This document shows, one piece after another, positions 1 through 5,128 of a stretch of 5,128 nucleotides of DNA (positions are counted from its first letter, which is position 1; every line of letters starts with the position of its first letter). Both the position numbers and the translations under genes were made by a program. The notes beneath the pieces are model-generated. The model saw nothing but the letters and a program-made list of their open reading frames with translations, was not told the origin of the DNA and ran no database searches. The stretch comes from Alistipes sp. (GTDB lineage: Bacteria; Bacteroidota; Bacteroidia; Bacteroidales; Rikenellaceae): the NCBI GenBank assembly GCA_017934845.1, contig JAGBIR010000211.1:1-5128 (forward strand), written 5' to 3'.

Positions 1-1
1 G

Positions 2-1318
2 ATTGGCTCAAAGCTGGTTAATGTACTCTACATATTGGACGAGCCGAGTATAGGATTGCATCAGCGCGATAACCGCCGCCTTATAAGTACGCTTCAGGAG
101 CTGCGCGATGCGGGTAACTCGGTTATTGTTGTCGAGCACGACGAAGATATGATGCGCTCGGCCGACTATATCGTTGACGTTGGCCCCAAGGCAGGTCGCC
201 GTGGTGGTCAGATTGTCGCTACGGGAAGTATCGACGATATTATGCGCTCTGGCTCAATTACGGCTGACTATCTGTGTGGACGCCGAAGGATTGAGATTCC
301 CGAGCAATTAAGAGCGGGTACGGGCGATATGCTTACAATCCGCGGTGCGAGGGGCAATAACCTCAAGGGTGTGGATGTGGAGTTCCCGCTGGGTAAGTTT
401 ATATGCGTGACGGGAGTCAGTGGCTCGGGTAAATCAACACTCGTAAACGAGACGCTGCGCCCGATTTTGAGCCGCCTGCTGTATCGCTCGCTGGATCGTC
501 CGTTGGAGTATGACTCGGTAGAGGGTGTCGAGAAGGTCGATAAGCTGGTCGTTGTTGACCAGTCGCCCATTGGCCGTACACCGCGAAGCAATCCTGCTAC
601 CTACTCGAATGTCTTTGCCGATATACGTAAGTTGTTTGAGGCTACTCCCGATGCGCAGGTGCGTGGCTTCAAGGCTGGCCGCTTCTCCTTTAACGTCAAG
701 GGTGGCCGTTGCGAGGAGTGTCGTGGCGCGGGTGTGCAGACCATCGAGATGAACTTCCTGCCCGACGTATATGTGCGTTGCAAAGCGTGTGGCGGTAATC
801 GCTATAACCGCGAGACGCTGGAGGTAAAGTATAAGGGCAAGAACATCAACGATGTGCTTAATATGACGGTAAACATCGCAGTTGATTTCTTTGCCAACAT
901 CCCCTCGATATACCAAAAACTCAAGGCTATTCAGGACGTAGGCTTGGGCTACCTTACGCTGGGTCAACCCTGCACAACGCTGTCGGGTGGTGAGAGCCAG
1001 CGAATAAAGTTAGCTGCCGAGCTATGTAAGAGCGATACGGGCCGTACGCTATATATCCTCGACGAACCAACTACGGGCCTCCATTTCGAAGATATTCGCC
1101 AATTGCTGGGCGTTATAAACAAGCTGGTCGATAGGGGTAATACGGCCATCGTTATCGAACACAACCTCGACGTGATAAAGGTTGCCGACCACGTTATCGA
1201 CATCGGCCCCGAGGGTGGAGCAGGTGGCGGACGGGTAATTGCTACCGGCACACCGCACGATATTGCCCAGTGCGAGGAGAGCGCAACCGGAGAATTTTTA
1301 CGCAAGATGGGCGTTTAG
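2..1318 (+). CDS. uvrA: UvrABC system protein A (excinuclease ABC subunit A), C-terminal part, 5' end outside window
   Basis: UvrA is the damage-recognition ATPase of nucleotide excision repair; it dimerises, finds distorted DNA and loads UvrB. The frame is open to the left edge and encodes 438 residues, a little under half of the usual ~940. The first codons already read [28 protein letters not shown] sequence, the Walker B/D-loop of the first ATPase, so the TTG at 35 is an internal Leu codon and not a start. Then follow the first H-loop (VVEHDEDMM, His at 137-139), the second Walker A (GVSGSGKST, 413-439), the C-terminal zinc module CX2C-X19-CX2C (Cys codons at 710, 719, 779, 788), the ABC signature [12 protein letters not shown] (from 980), the second Walker B ([12 protein letters not shown], from 1049) and the second H-loop (VIEHNLD, His at 1160-1162). 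The end EFLRKMGV is a normal UvrA terminus. All key residues are intact. Identification is secure; the N-terminal half is simply outside the window. Confidence 0.98.
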   Translation: MGSKLVNVLYILDEPSIGLHQRDNRRLISTLQELRDAGNSVIVVEHDEDMMRSADYIVDVGPKAGRRGGQIVATGSIDDIMRSGSITADYLCGRRRIEIPEQLRAGTGDMLTIRGARGNNLKGVDVEFPLGKFICVTGVSGSGKSTLVNETLRPILSRLLYRSLDRPLEYDSVEGVEKVDKLVVVDQSPIGRTPRSNPATYSNVFADIRKLFEATPDAQVRGFKAGRFSFNVKGGRCEECRGAGVQTIEMNFLPDVYVRCKACGGNRYNRETLEVKYKGKNINDVLNMTVNIAVDFFANIPSIYQKLKAIQDVGLGYLTLGQPCTTLSGGESQRIKLAAELCKSDTGRTLYILDEPTTGLHFEDIRQLLGVINKLVDRGNTAIVIEHNLDVIKVADHVIDIGPEGGAGGGRVIATGTPHDIAQCEESATGEFLRKMGV

Positions 1319-1330
1319 GCAAAATTTTTG

Positions 1331-1383
1331 AAGTCGTTTCATGCAAAACCTTTTGTGTTATGAGACGACTTTATTTTTTCTTC
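1331..1383 (+). terminator. Hairpin plus T-rich run after uvrA, overlapping the start of the next gene
   Basis: The arm aagtcgtttcat (1331-1342) pairs along all 12 positions with atgagacgactt (1360-1371), with one G-U pair (1338/1364). Inside the loop, CAAA (1344-1347) can also pair with TTTG (1352-1355). The run ttattttttcttc follows directly at 1371-1383. This has the form of a rho-independent terminator starting 13 bases after the uvrA stop. However, the 3' arm is codons 1-4 of the following gene, and the T-run encodes part of its signal peptide, so T-richness there is partly explained by coding. It may be a true terminator, an attenuator, or a structure that hides the start codon. The pairing is visible; the function is inferred. 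Confidence 0.55.
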
Positions 1384-1965
1384 GCGTGCATCACTATTTG
1401 CACATTGTGCTGTCCTTTTGTTACAGCGTCAGCACAGCAGAGAGCATCCTCGCAGATGCAACAACAGTTGGAGCCTACACCTCATCAAAAGGCTCATCAC
1501 CAAGAATTGAAAACACTCTCTCATCAGCAGCGTGTGGAGCGTCGTGCGCAACGTTTGGCCGAGTATGAAAAGTTAATCGACAGCCTTGTCTTGTCGCATA
1601 ACTTCGAGTTTAATCCCCAGTCGGTGCAGATGCAGCCCGCAGGCACTATGCGATTCTTGTCGAATCCCAACTATACGGTGACGCTGTGGCGGGGCAGTCT
1701 CGATGTGTGCGTACCCTATTGGACGGGCTACACACCTCCCTATCGTTATGTGTTGCTCAACACCGTTACGCCAATGGTCGGGACAATCCTAACGAAACAG
1801 ACCGACGAGGGTTGGATGGTGTCGTTCAAAACAACACTCTACGCCTCCGAGGAGTTTACCTTTACTTTCGAGATAAACTCGCGCTATGGAGGTGCTACGC
1901 TTACCATCTCAAACGTGTGGTATAACCCCGTGCAATATACGGGAACAATAACCAGAATCTATTAG
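1360..1965 (+). CDS. Exported DUF4251-like protein, first of a tandem pair
   Basis: A 201-residue protein of unknown function, probably periplasmic. I chose the ATG at 1360 because it begins a typical Sec signal peptide: MRR, a hydrophobic stretch at about 4-22, then ASA|QQ cleavage after residue 25. An in-frame GTG at 1270 would overlap uvrA and add 30 polar residues before the signal, so it is unlikely. Residues 26-60 are rich in Gln and His (a probable linker), and 58-76 form a charged helix-like stretch ending in IDSL. Residues 81-198 resemble DUF4251: NFEFNPQSVQMQPAG, a hydrophobic beta-like strand with VPYWTGY, then GWMVSFKT, FTFTFEI, GGATLTIS and a final VQYTGTI, where family members typically end in a SYxG-type strand. 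DUF4251 is known mainly from Bacteroidota and has no assigned role. It lies 41 bases after uvrA and 12 bases before its paralogue. No lipobox is evident despite the Cys pair in the signal peptide. The family call is from memory of the pattern and not from a search. Confidence 0.8.
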   Translation: MRRLYFFFACITICTLCCPFVTASAQQRASSQMQQQLEPTPHQKAHHQELKTLSHQQRVERRAQRLAEYEKLIDSLVLSHNFEFNPQSVQMQPAGTMRFLSNPNYTVTLWRGSLDVCVPYWTGYTPPYRYVLLNTVTPMVGTILTKQTDEGWMVSFKTTLYASEEFTFTFEINSRYGGATLTISNVWYNPVQYTGTITRIY

Positions 1966-1977
1966 CGCGATTGCCCT

Positions 1978-2664
1978 ATGAGACGCTATTTTCTTTCACT
2001 CTATCTATTCCTCACGTTGGGGCTGTCGCTGCTTGTTGCGGCTGCGGTGACGGCTCCTACGGCCTTCGCAGAGCAGAAGATGTGGGACGCTGTGGCTGCC
2101 GATACGGTTATAAGTAGCCTTACGATACGTCGCGTGCAAGCTCCTGCGTCGGAGTATATCCCCATCCTGCAAAAGGATTACACCGCGACCGATACCATCA
2201 CCCGCCCAGCCGACTGCGATAAACACCTTACGCGAGCCGAGAGGCGTGCCTGTCGCGCTAAAGAGTTTGCCTTCAGGCTTGATTCGCTTATCGAGGTGCG
2301 CAACTTTACGTTCTATCCCACGACGATGCAGTCCGAGCCAAAGGGCGATTTAAGGATGATTTATGCCGATTTCTGTTATTTGCTCCTATCGCCAATCGAT
2401 ATGGAGGTCCATCTGCCCGTTGAGCGTAGCGGGTCACAATATGTTACGATGCTCAACTTCTCGACGGCAGGCTTTAGCGATTTTTCGGCCGTGAAATATC
2501 AATATGAGTGGCGTATATCGTTCCGCACCCAGAGCCAAGGCGATACATACTATTTCGATATGTATCTCTCACTTATTACGGGAGAAACAGTCCTGCTGTT
2601 GCAAAACTCACTCTACTCGATGCGTTACGTAGGGACAATAGGCCCGCGCCACAAAGTTGAGTAA
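1978..2664 (+). CDS. Exported DUF4251-like protein, second of a tandem pair
   Basis: A 228-residue protein of unknown function, probably periplasmic. The ATG at 1978 starts a signal peptide with MRR, a hydrophobic core at about 5-27 and a likely AFA|EQ cleavage after residue 31. Residues 32-80 have no counterpart I recognise. Residues 84-105 (LTRAERRACRAKEF...LDSLIE) are a charged helix like that of the upstream protein, followed by RNFTFYPTTMQSEPKGDLRM. The C-terminal half lines up with its neighbour: EWRISFRT against GWMVSFKT, YYFDMYLSLITGETVLLL against FTFTFEINSRYGGATLTI, and MRYVGTIG against VQYTGTIT. The two are therefore diverged tandem paralogues, probably co-transcribed because only 12 bases separate them. 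Both genes open with the same eight bases, ATGAGACG. This copy has lost the aromatic VPYWTGY-like segment; the matching place reads VHLPVERSG. It ends before a terminator hairpin. Function unknown; DUF4251 membership is likely but weaker than for the first copy. Confidence 0.78.
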   Translation: MRRYFLSLYLFLTLGLSLLVAAAVTAPTAFAEQKMWDAVAADTVISSLTIRRVQAPASEYIPILQKDYTATDTITRPADCDKHLTRAERRACRAKEFAFRLDSLIEVRNFTFYPTTMQSEPKGDLRMIYADFCYLLLSPIDMEVHLPVERSGSQYVTMLNFSTAGFSDFSAVKYQYEWRISFRTQSQGDTYYFDMYLSLITGETVLLLQNSLYSMRYVGTIGPRHKVE

Positions 2665-2681
2665 TACTATTATACAAACCA

Positions 2682-2720
2682 AGCAGCCGTCCTTCTCTCG
2701 GGGCGGCTGTTGATTTTGTT
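2682..2720 (+). terminator. Rho-independent terminator between convergent gene blocks
   Basis: The arm cagccgtcc (2684-2692) pairs with gggcggctg (2701-2709), nine pairs with one G-U, around an 8-base loop. The stem can extend by two weak pairs on the outside. The + side is followed by ttgattttgtt (2710-2720), giving a reasonable U-rich tail for the upstream DUF4251 genes, whose last stop is at 2662-2664. Read on the - strand the same hairpin is followed by a weaker tail (cttggtttgtata), so it may also end the transporter transcript, which stops at 2732. The convergent arrangement supports bidirectional use. Confidence 0.8.
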
Positions 2721-2731
2721 AAGTTATGAGG

Positions 2732-3622
2732 TTATCGCTTTGTGACCGCAATCATAAATGTGACGGCAACAATTGAGATTGTGATGCCTAAAACAATATT
2801 CAGCGTTAATGGCTCTCGGAACATCAGCGTGCCGATAAGTATGGCTGTTATAGGCTCGAAAACGCCCAGCACCGAAGCCTTTGTAGCTCCAATGTTGCGT
2901 GTTGCAATGGCAAGTGATGCCGTAGAGATAACGGTCGGAAGCAGTGCCAATCCTACCAGATTGAGCCAATCAGCACCTTCGGTAATGCCCGCTGTCGGGA
3001 CTGTGCCAGAGAGGATGATTTTACCAAGAAAAACAAATGCACCAACCGCCAGAGCATAAAATGTGAGTAGCGAATTTGATATGTCGGAAATTGCTTTGCT
3101 GCGGTTGATGATGACTATGAATATGGCATAGACCAATGCCGAGCCCAGCGAGAGAGCAACGCCAATGGGATTAATAGCCTCGCCGCCGCTGCCTCTGGTC
3201 ATAATCAGTACACCACCAAACGTAGCCGCTATGGCAAGCCATACGGGCCACGAAGGCACTACACGCAGGAAAAGCATTATGATAGCTACTAAAACGGGAT
3301 ACAGAAATATGAGTGTAGTAGCCAATCCTGATGCTATGTAGTTGTAGGCTTCGAATAAAAATATGCTGCTCGAGGTATATAGCAATCCGAGAATAAGCAG
3401 AATGCCGGCTTGCTTTGCTGTAATTTTGAAACTCTGCTTTGCCAGCACGAGAAATGCGCCCAAAATTATTACGGCAAATGCGTAACGGAAAAATAGTATA
3501 GACTCAATCGCTGCACCCTTATTCATCAGGGGCATACCAAACAGAGGATTTAGTCCGTAGGTTATACCCGTAATGATACCCGAAGAGTATCCAATAATAG
3601 CCTCTTTACTCAGTCTTTTCAT
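2732..3622 (-). CDS. EamA/DMT-family membrane transporter
   Basis: A 296-residue inner-membrane protein of the drug/metabolite transporter superfamily (EamA family, usually ~290-300 residues with ten membrane helices in two repeats). The ATG at 3620-3622 gives MKRLSKEAIIGYSSGIITG, placing the first helix at the N-terminus as is usual; a GTG at 3683-3685 would add 21 basic residues and overlap the promoter, so I reject it. Hydrophobic segments occur near residues 9-26, 41-61, 71-90, 97-118, 126-142, 151-172, 185-205, 219-239, 246-267 and 275-293. The second repeat carries the family-like FEPITAILIGTLMFREPLT (255-273); the first repeat has the matching YPVLVAIIMLFLRVVPS without the acidic residue. 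Substrates in this family range from amino acids to drugs and nucleotide precursors and cannot be told from sequence. It lies 68 bases after ispF on the same strand, with its own likely promoter, and converges with the DUF4251 genes. Family secure, substrate unknown. Confidence 0.93.
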   Translation of the reverse strand: MKRLSKEAIIGYSSGIITGITYGLNPLFGMPLMNKGAAIESILFFRYAFAVIILGAFLVLAKQSFKITAKQAGILLILGLLYTSSSIFLFEAYNYIASGLATTLIFLYPVLVAIIMLFLRVVPSWPVWLAIAATFGGVLIMTRGSGGEAINPIGVALSLGSALVYAIFIVIINRSKAISDISNSLLTFYALAVGAFVFLGKIILSGTVPTAGITEGADWLNLVGLALLPTVISTASLAIATRNIGATKASVLGVFEPITAILIGTLMFREPLTLNIVLGITISIVAVTFMIAVTKR

Positions 3623-3645
3623 ACTTCGCTCTCTTTTTCGGAGTG

Positions 3646-3653
3646 CAAATATA
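3646..3653 (-). promoter_or_regulatory. Bacteroidota-type -7 promoter box for the EamA transporter
   Basis: On the - strand these bases read TATATTTG, an exact match to TAnnTTTG, the -7 element of Bacteroidota housekeeping promoters. It lies 23 bases upstream of the chosen ATG (3622), leaving a short leader. No convincing TTTG -33 element sits at the expected 19-21 base spacing; an A-rich stretch (aaaaaaagagttaaaag) is there instead. This suggests that the transporter can be transcribed apart from ispF. The match is visible; promoter activity is inferred. Confidence 0.5.
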
Positions 3654-3672
3654 TTACTTTTAACTCTTTTTT

Positions 3673-3684
3673 TGACTGCCGTCA
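3673..3684. repeat. Short inverted repeat TGAC-N4-GTCA upstream of the transporter promoter
   Basis: TGACTGCCGTCA has perfect 4-base half-sites around a 4-base spacer. It sits about 20 bases upstream of the -7 box of the transporter gene, where the -33 region would fall, so it could be an operator. Such a short repeat is also expected by chance, and no second copy was noticed. Confidence 0.25.
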
Positions 3685-3690
3685 CCCTCT

Positions 3691-4167
3691 TTATTTCATC
3701 ACCAAAACCACAGCATAGGCCGATACGCCCTCCTCGCGGCCCTCGAATCCCAGATGCTCGGTAGTAGTGGCCTTAACCGATACGCGCTCTGATTCGATTC
3801 CCATAGTCTCGGCAAGTCGCTCGCGCATAGTGTCGATGTGTGGACGCAGTTTTGGCTGCTGCATAGCTATTGTGCAATCTACGTTCGATATCTCGTAACC
3901 CTTTGCACGGACAGCCTCGCATACCCGCTGAAGAAGTATGCGTGAATCGATACCCTTAAACTCCGCCGAGCTGTCGGGAAATAACTTGCCAATATCGCCC
4001 AGCGCAACAGCCCCAAGCAGTGCATCGCAAATGGCGTGAATAGCAACATCGCCATCGGAGTGGGCTACACAACCTTTCGTGTGGGGAATCTCTACACCTC
4101 CCAAGACCAAACGCAGTCCCTCGGCCAAGGAGTGAACGTCGTAACCTTGTCCTACTCTAATATCCAT
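3691..4167 (-). CDS. ispF: 2-C-methyl-D-erythritol 2,4-cyclodiphosphate synthase
   Basis: IspF converts 4-diphosphocytidyl-2-C-methyl-D-erythritol 2-phosphate to the 2,4-cyclodiphosphate with release of CMP, in the cytosolic MEP route to isopentenyl diphosphate. At 158 residues it is full length for the family, which forms a trimer with metal-bound active sites between subunits. The N-terminus RVGQGYDVH supplies the metal ligands Asp10 and His12; AHSDGDVAIHAICDALLGA (35-53) holds the third ligand, His44; GDIGKLFPD (57-65) is the usual conserved block; and VKATTTEHLGFEGREEG (131-147) is the cytidine-diphosphate binding and C-terminal signature. All look intact. The ATG at 4165-4167 puts the conserved N-terminal strand in its normal place; no clear Shine-Dalgarno precedes it (aaaagataagatact). 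It starts 15 bases after the stop of the helicase-nuclease gene, so the two are probably co-transcribed, although their functions are unrelated. Confidence 0.97.
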   Translation of the reverse strand: MDIRVGQGYDVHSLAEGLRLVLGGVEIPHTKGCVAHSDGDVAIHAICDALLGAVALGDIGKLFPDSSAEFKGIDSRILLQRVCEAVRAKGYEISNVDCTIAMQQPKLRPHIDTMRERLAETMGIESERVSVKATTTEHLGFEGREEGVSAYAVVLVMK

Positions 4168-4182
4168 AGTATCTTATCTTTT

Positions 4183-5127
4183 TTACATTTTACATTCAAC
4201 TTGAGTAATCTCGCCGCGCGTCAGGTACCAGATATAACCCTCGATTTGGGTGTATCCCATTTGACGCAACAACTCCATATATCGCTCAATCTGGTCGCGA
4301 TGTGACTTATATCGCTCGGCACCAAATTTATAGTCGATAACCACAGCCCTCTTGCCCTTAATCATTACGCGGTCGGGACGACGTGTGCCCACAATCTCGC
4401 CGCACACAATGTCGTTCTCGTTGCGAATGGAATCCCACTCTGCCGTGAACCACTCGCGCACCTGCTCACGCGAGAACTCACGCTCGATGGTAGCCTTCAG
4501 CTCCTCGGCCTGCTTGTCGCTAATGCGACCTGCGGTCAATGCCTGGTTAATCTTACGCTCGACATCCTCTATACCCGAAGCCTCACAAAGTATGCCGTGC
4601 ATCAGGATTCCTATGTTGCGTTGTGAGGTGTTCTCCGACTGTGCATCCTCAAAATAACGCTGCGTCGAGATCTTTAACGACTGATGCAGAGGGTAGGTGG
4701 GGTAGTCGCTCAATAAAATTGTTTGTGGCTTGTTCTCCTTGGCTCTCTGCTTGCGGCAAGAACCATCCTTTTGGCAACCTTCGCACTTGTTCTCCTGCTT
4801 GGCATCCTCTTTCATTGTCTGCTCGCCATACTCGGCAAACATAGGAGTAAACTTCTCGTCGGCATACTCCCCCTCAAGAGGCTTGGCATTGGCCGATACG
4901 ACGTCCCATAGCAGCGTTCCAATATTGTTGGGGTCGCGCTTCTTGGGTATCATAACATACAACTCCTCGCTGGCACGCGTAAGGGCTACATATAACATAT
5001 TAATAGCATCGACGTGAGAATATACCTGCTCGCGATAATATTCGTCGGTAAATACCGATCCGTCCATCTTCGAAGAGTATGGAACAGGGAAGCAGCCAAA
5101 GGCCTTCAAATCGTCGTTGGTGTTGTT
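4183..5127 (-). CDS. UvrD/RecB-type (AddA-like) helicase with C-terminal PD-(D/E)XK nuclease, partial, 5' end outside window
   Basis: This is the C-terminal ~314 residues of an ATP-dependent exonuclease-like protein, probably acting in double-strand break resection before RecA loading. The frame is open to the right edge; the TTG at 5107-5109 is preceded by six more sense codons (NNTNDD), so it is not the start. INMLYVALTRASEELYV (about 5004-4954) is superfamily 1 helicase motif VI. After a spacer comes a RecB-family nuclease: GILMHGIL (His codon 4597-4599), PDRV (Asp codon 4372-4374), VIDYKFG with Asp 4333-4335 and Lys 4327-4329, and QIERY (Gln 4291-4293, Tyr 4279-4281), which together match the G-H, D, DYK and QxxxY motifs of AddA/RecB nucleases. 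An unusual feature is a charged linker with CEGCQKDGSC (Cys codons 4783-4785, 4774-4776, 4756-4758). The protein ends 15 bases before ispF. Whether it is AddA proper or another RecB-like subfamily cannot be settled without the N-terminal helicase part. Confidence 0.92.
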   Translation of the reverse strand, partial: NNTNDDLKAFGCFPVPYSSKMDGSVFTDEYYREQVYSHVDAINMLYVALTRASEELYVMIPKKRDPNNIGTLLWDVVSANAKPLEGEYADEKFTPMFAEYGEQTMKEDAKQENKCEGCQKDGSCRKQRAKENKPQTILLSDYPTYPLHQSLKISTQRYFEDAQSENTSQRNIGILMHGILCEASGIEDVERKINQALTAGRISDKQAEELKATIEREFSREQVREWFTAEWDSIRNENDIVCGEIVGTRRPDRVMIKGKRAVVIDYKFGAERYKSHRDQIERYMELLRQMGYTQIEGYIWYLTRGEITQVECKM

Positions 5128-5128
5128 A

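Noticed and set aside
434..967. A 177-codon open frame on the - strand inside uvrA
   Set aside because: It lies wholly antisense to a secure uvrA frame, starts with TTG and has no recognisable domain; it reflects the codon use of uvrA. The same holds for 268-591 and 964-1305 on the - strand and 525-752 on the + strand.
1270..1359. GTG at 1270 as the start of the first DUF4251-like gene
   Set aside because: It overlaps uvrA by about 50 bases and would bury the signal peptide 30 residues inside the protein.
2742..3059. Open frame on the + strand inside the transporter gene
   Set aside because: It is the antisense shadow of a clear ten-helix EamA protein. The other frames opposite ispF and the helicase gene (4036-4305, 4352-4657, 4623-4844, 4723-4911, 4730-5017) are rejected for the same reason.
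3623..3685. GTG at 3683-3685 as the transporter start
   Set aside because: It would add 21 mostly basic residues before the first membrane helix and place the likely promoter inside the gene. The ATG at 3622 gives a normal family length.
4181..4196. Direct repeat ttttacat x2 at the end of the helicase-nuclease gene
   Set aside because: Two 8-base AT-rich copies around a stop codon are easily due to chance, and there is no further copy or partner.
4756..4785. A canonical AddB/Cas4-type Fe-S nuclease signature
   Set aside because: The CX2CX5C spacing matches, but the cysteines lie before the nuclease core and not after it, and no fourth conserved ligand can be identified. Kept only as a possible metal site.
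1..5128. A defence or DNA-repair island linking uvrA with the helicase-nuclease
   Set aside because: The two repair genes are at opposite ends, on opposite strands, separated by a metabolic enzyme, a transporter and exported proteins. All look like housekeeping genes, and no mobile or toxin-like genes are present.

Overview
The window looks like ordinary chromosomal DNA from a member of the Bacteroidota, probably order Bacteroidales. Evidence: two small secreted proteins matching the Bacteroidota-restricted DUF4251 pattern, a TAnnTTTG-type -7 promoter box in front of one gene, no clear Shine-Dalgarno sequences before the starts, and a RecB/AddA-like helicase-nuclease of the kind common in this phylum. 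Base composition is near half G+C by eye, which would fit a Rikenellaceae/Alistipes-like genome; the genus assignment is a guess. I see no transposase, integrase, tRNA, rRNA, CRISPR array or phage gene.

Layout: two gene blocks converge on a hairpin near 2684-2709. The left block is on the + strand. It holds the C-terminal half of uvrA (2-1318, open at the left edge), then two tandem diverged genes for exported DUF4251-like proteins (1360-1965 and 1978-2664, only 12 bases apart). The right block is on the - strand, read from the right edge: the C-terminal part of a UvrD/RecB-type helicase with a fused PD-(D/E)XK nuclease (5127-4183, open at the right edge), ispF of the MEP isoprenoid pathway (4167-3691, 15 bases downstream), and an EamA/DMT-family transporter (3622-2732). 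The transporter has its own likely promoter in the 68-base gap after ispF. Every gap between genes is under 100 bases, so no long stretch lacks a gene.

Function: UvrA recognises DNA damage in nucleotide excision repair. The helicase-nuclease probably processes double-strand breaks for recombination. IspF is essential isoprenoid metabolism, the EamA protein is a small-molecule transporter of unknown substrate, and the DUF4251 pair is exported with no known function. Nothing ties these into one pathway; the layout resembles a normal housekeeping segment.

I did not find a convincing new system. The most interesting signal is a 12-pair hairpin (1331-1342 with 1360-1371) followed by a T-rich run. 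It looks like a uvrA terminator, but its 3' arm is the start codon and first codons of the first DUF4251 gene. It could therefore be an attenuator or a translational switch. Secondary points are the divergence of the DUF4251 pair and a CX2CX5C cysteine cluster between the helicase and nuclease parts of the right-edge protein.
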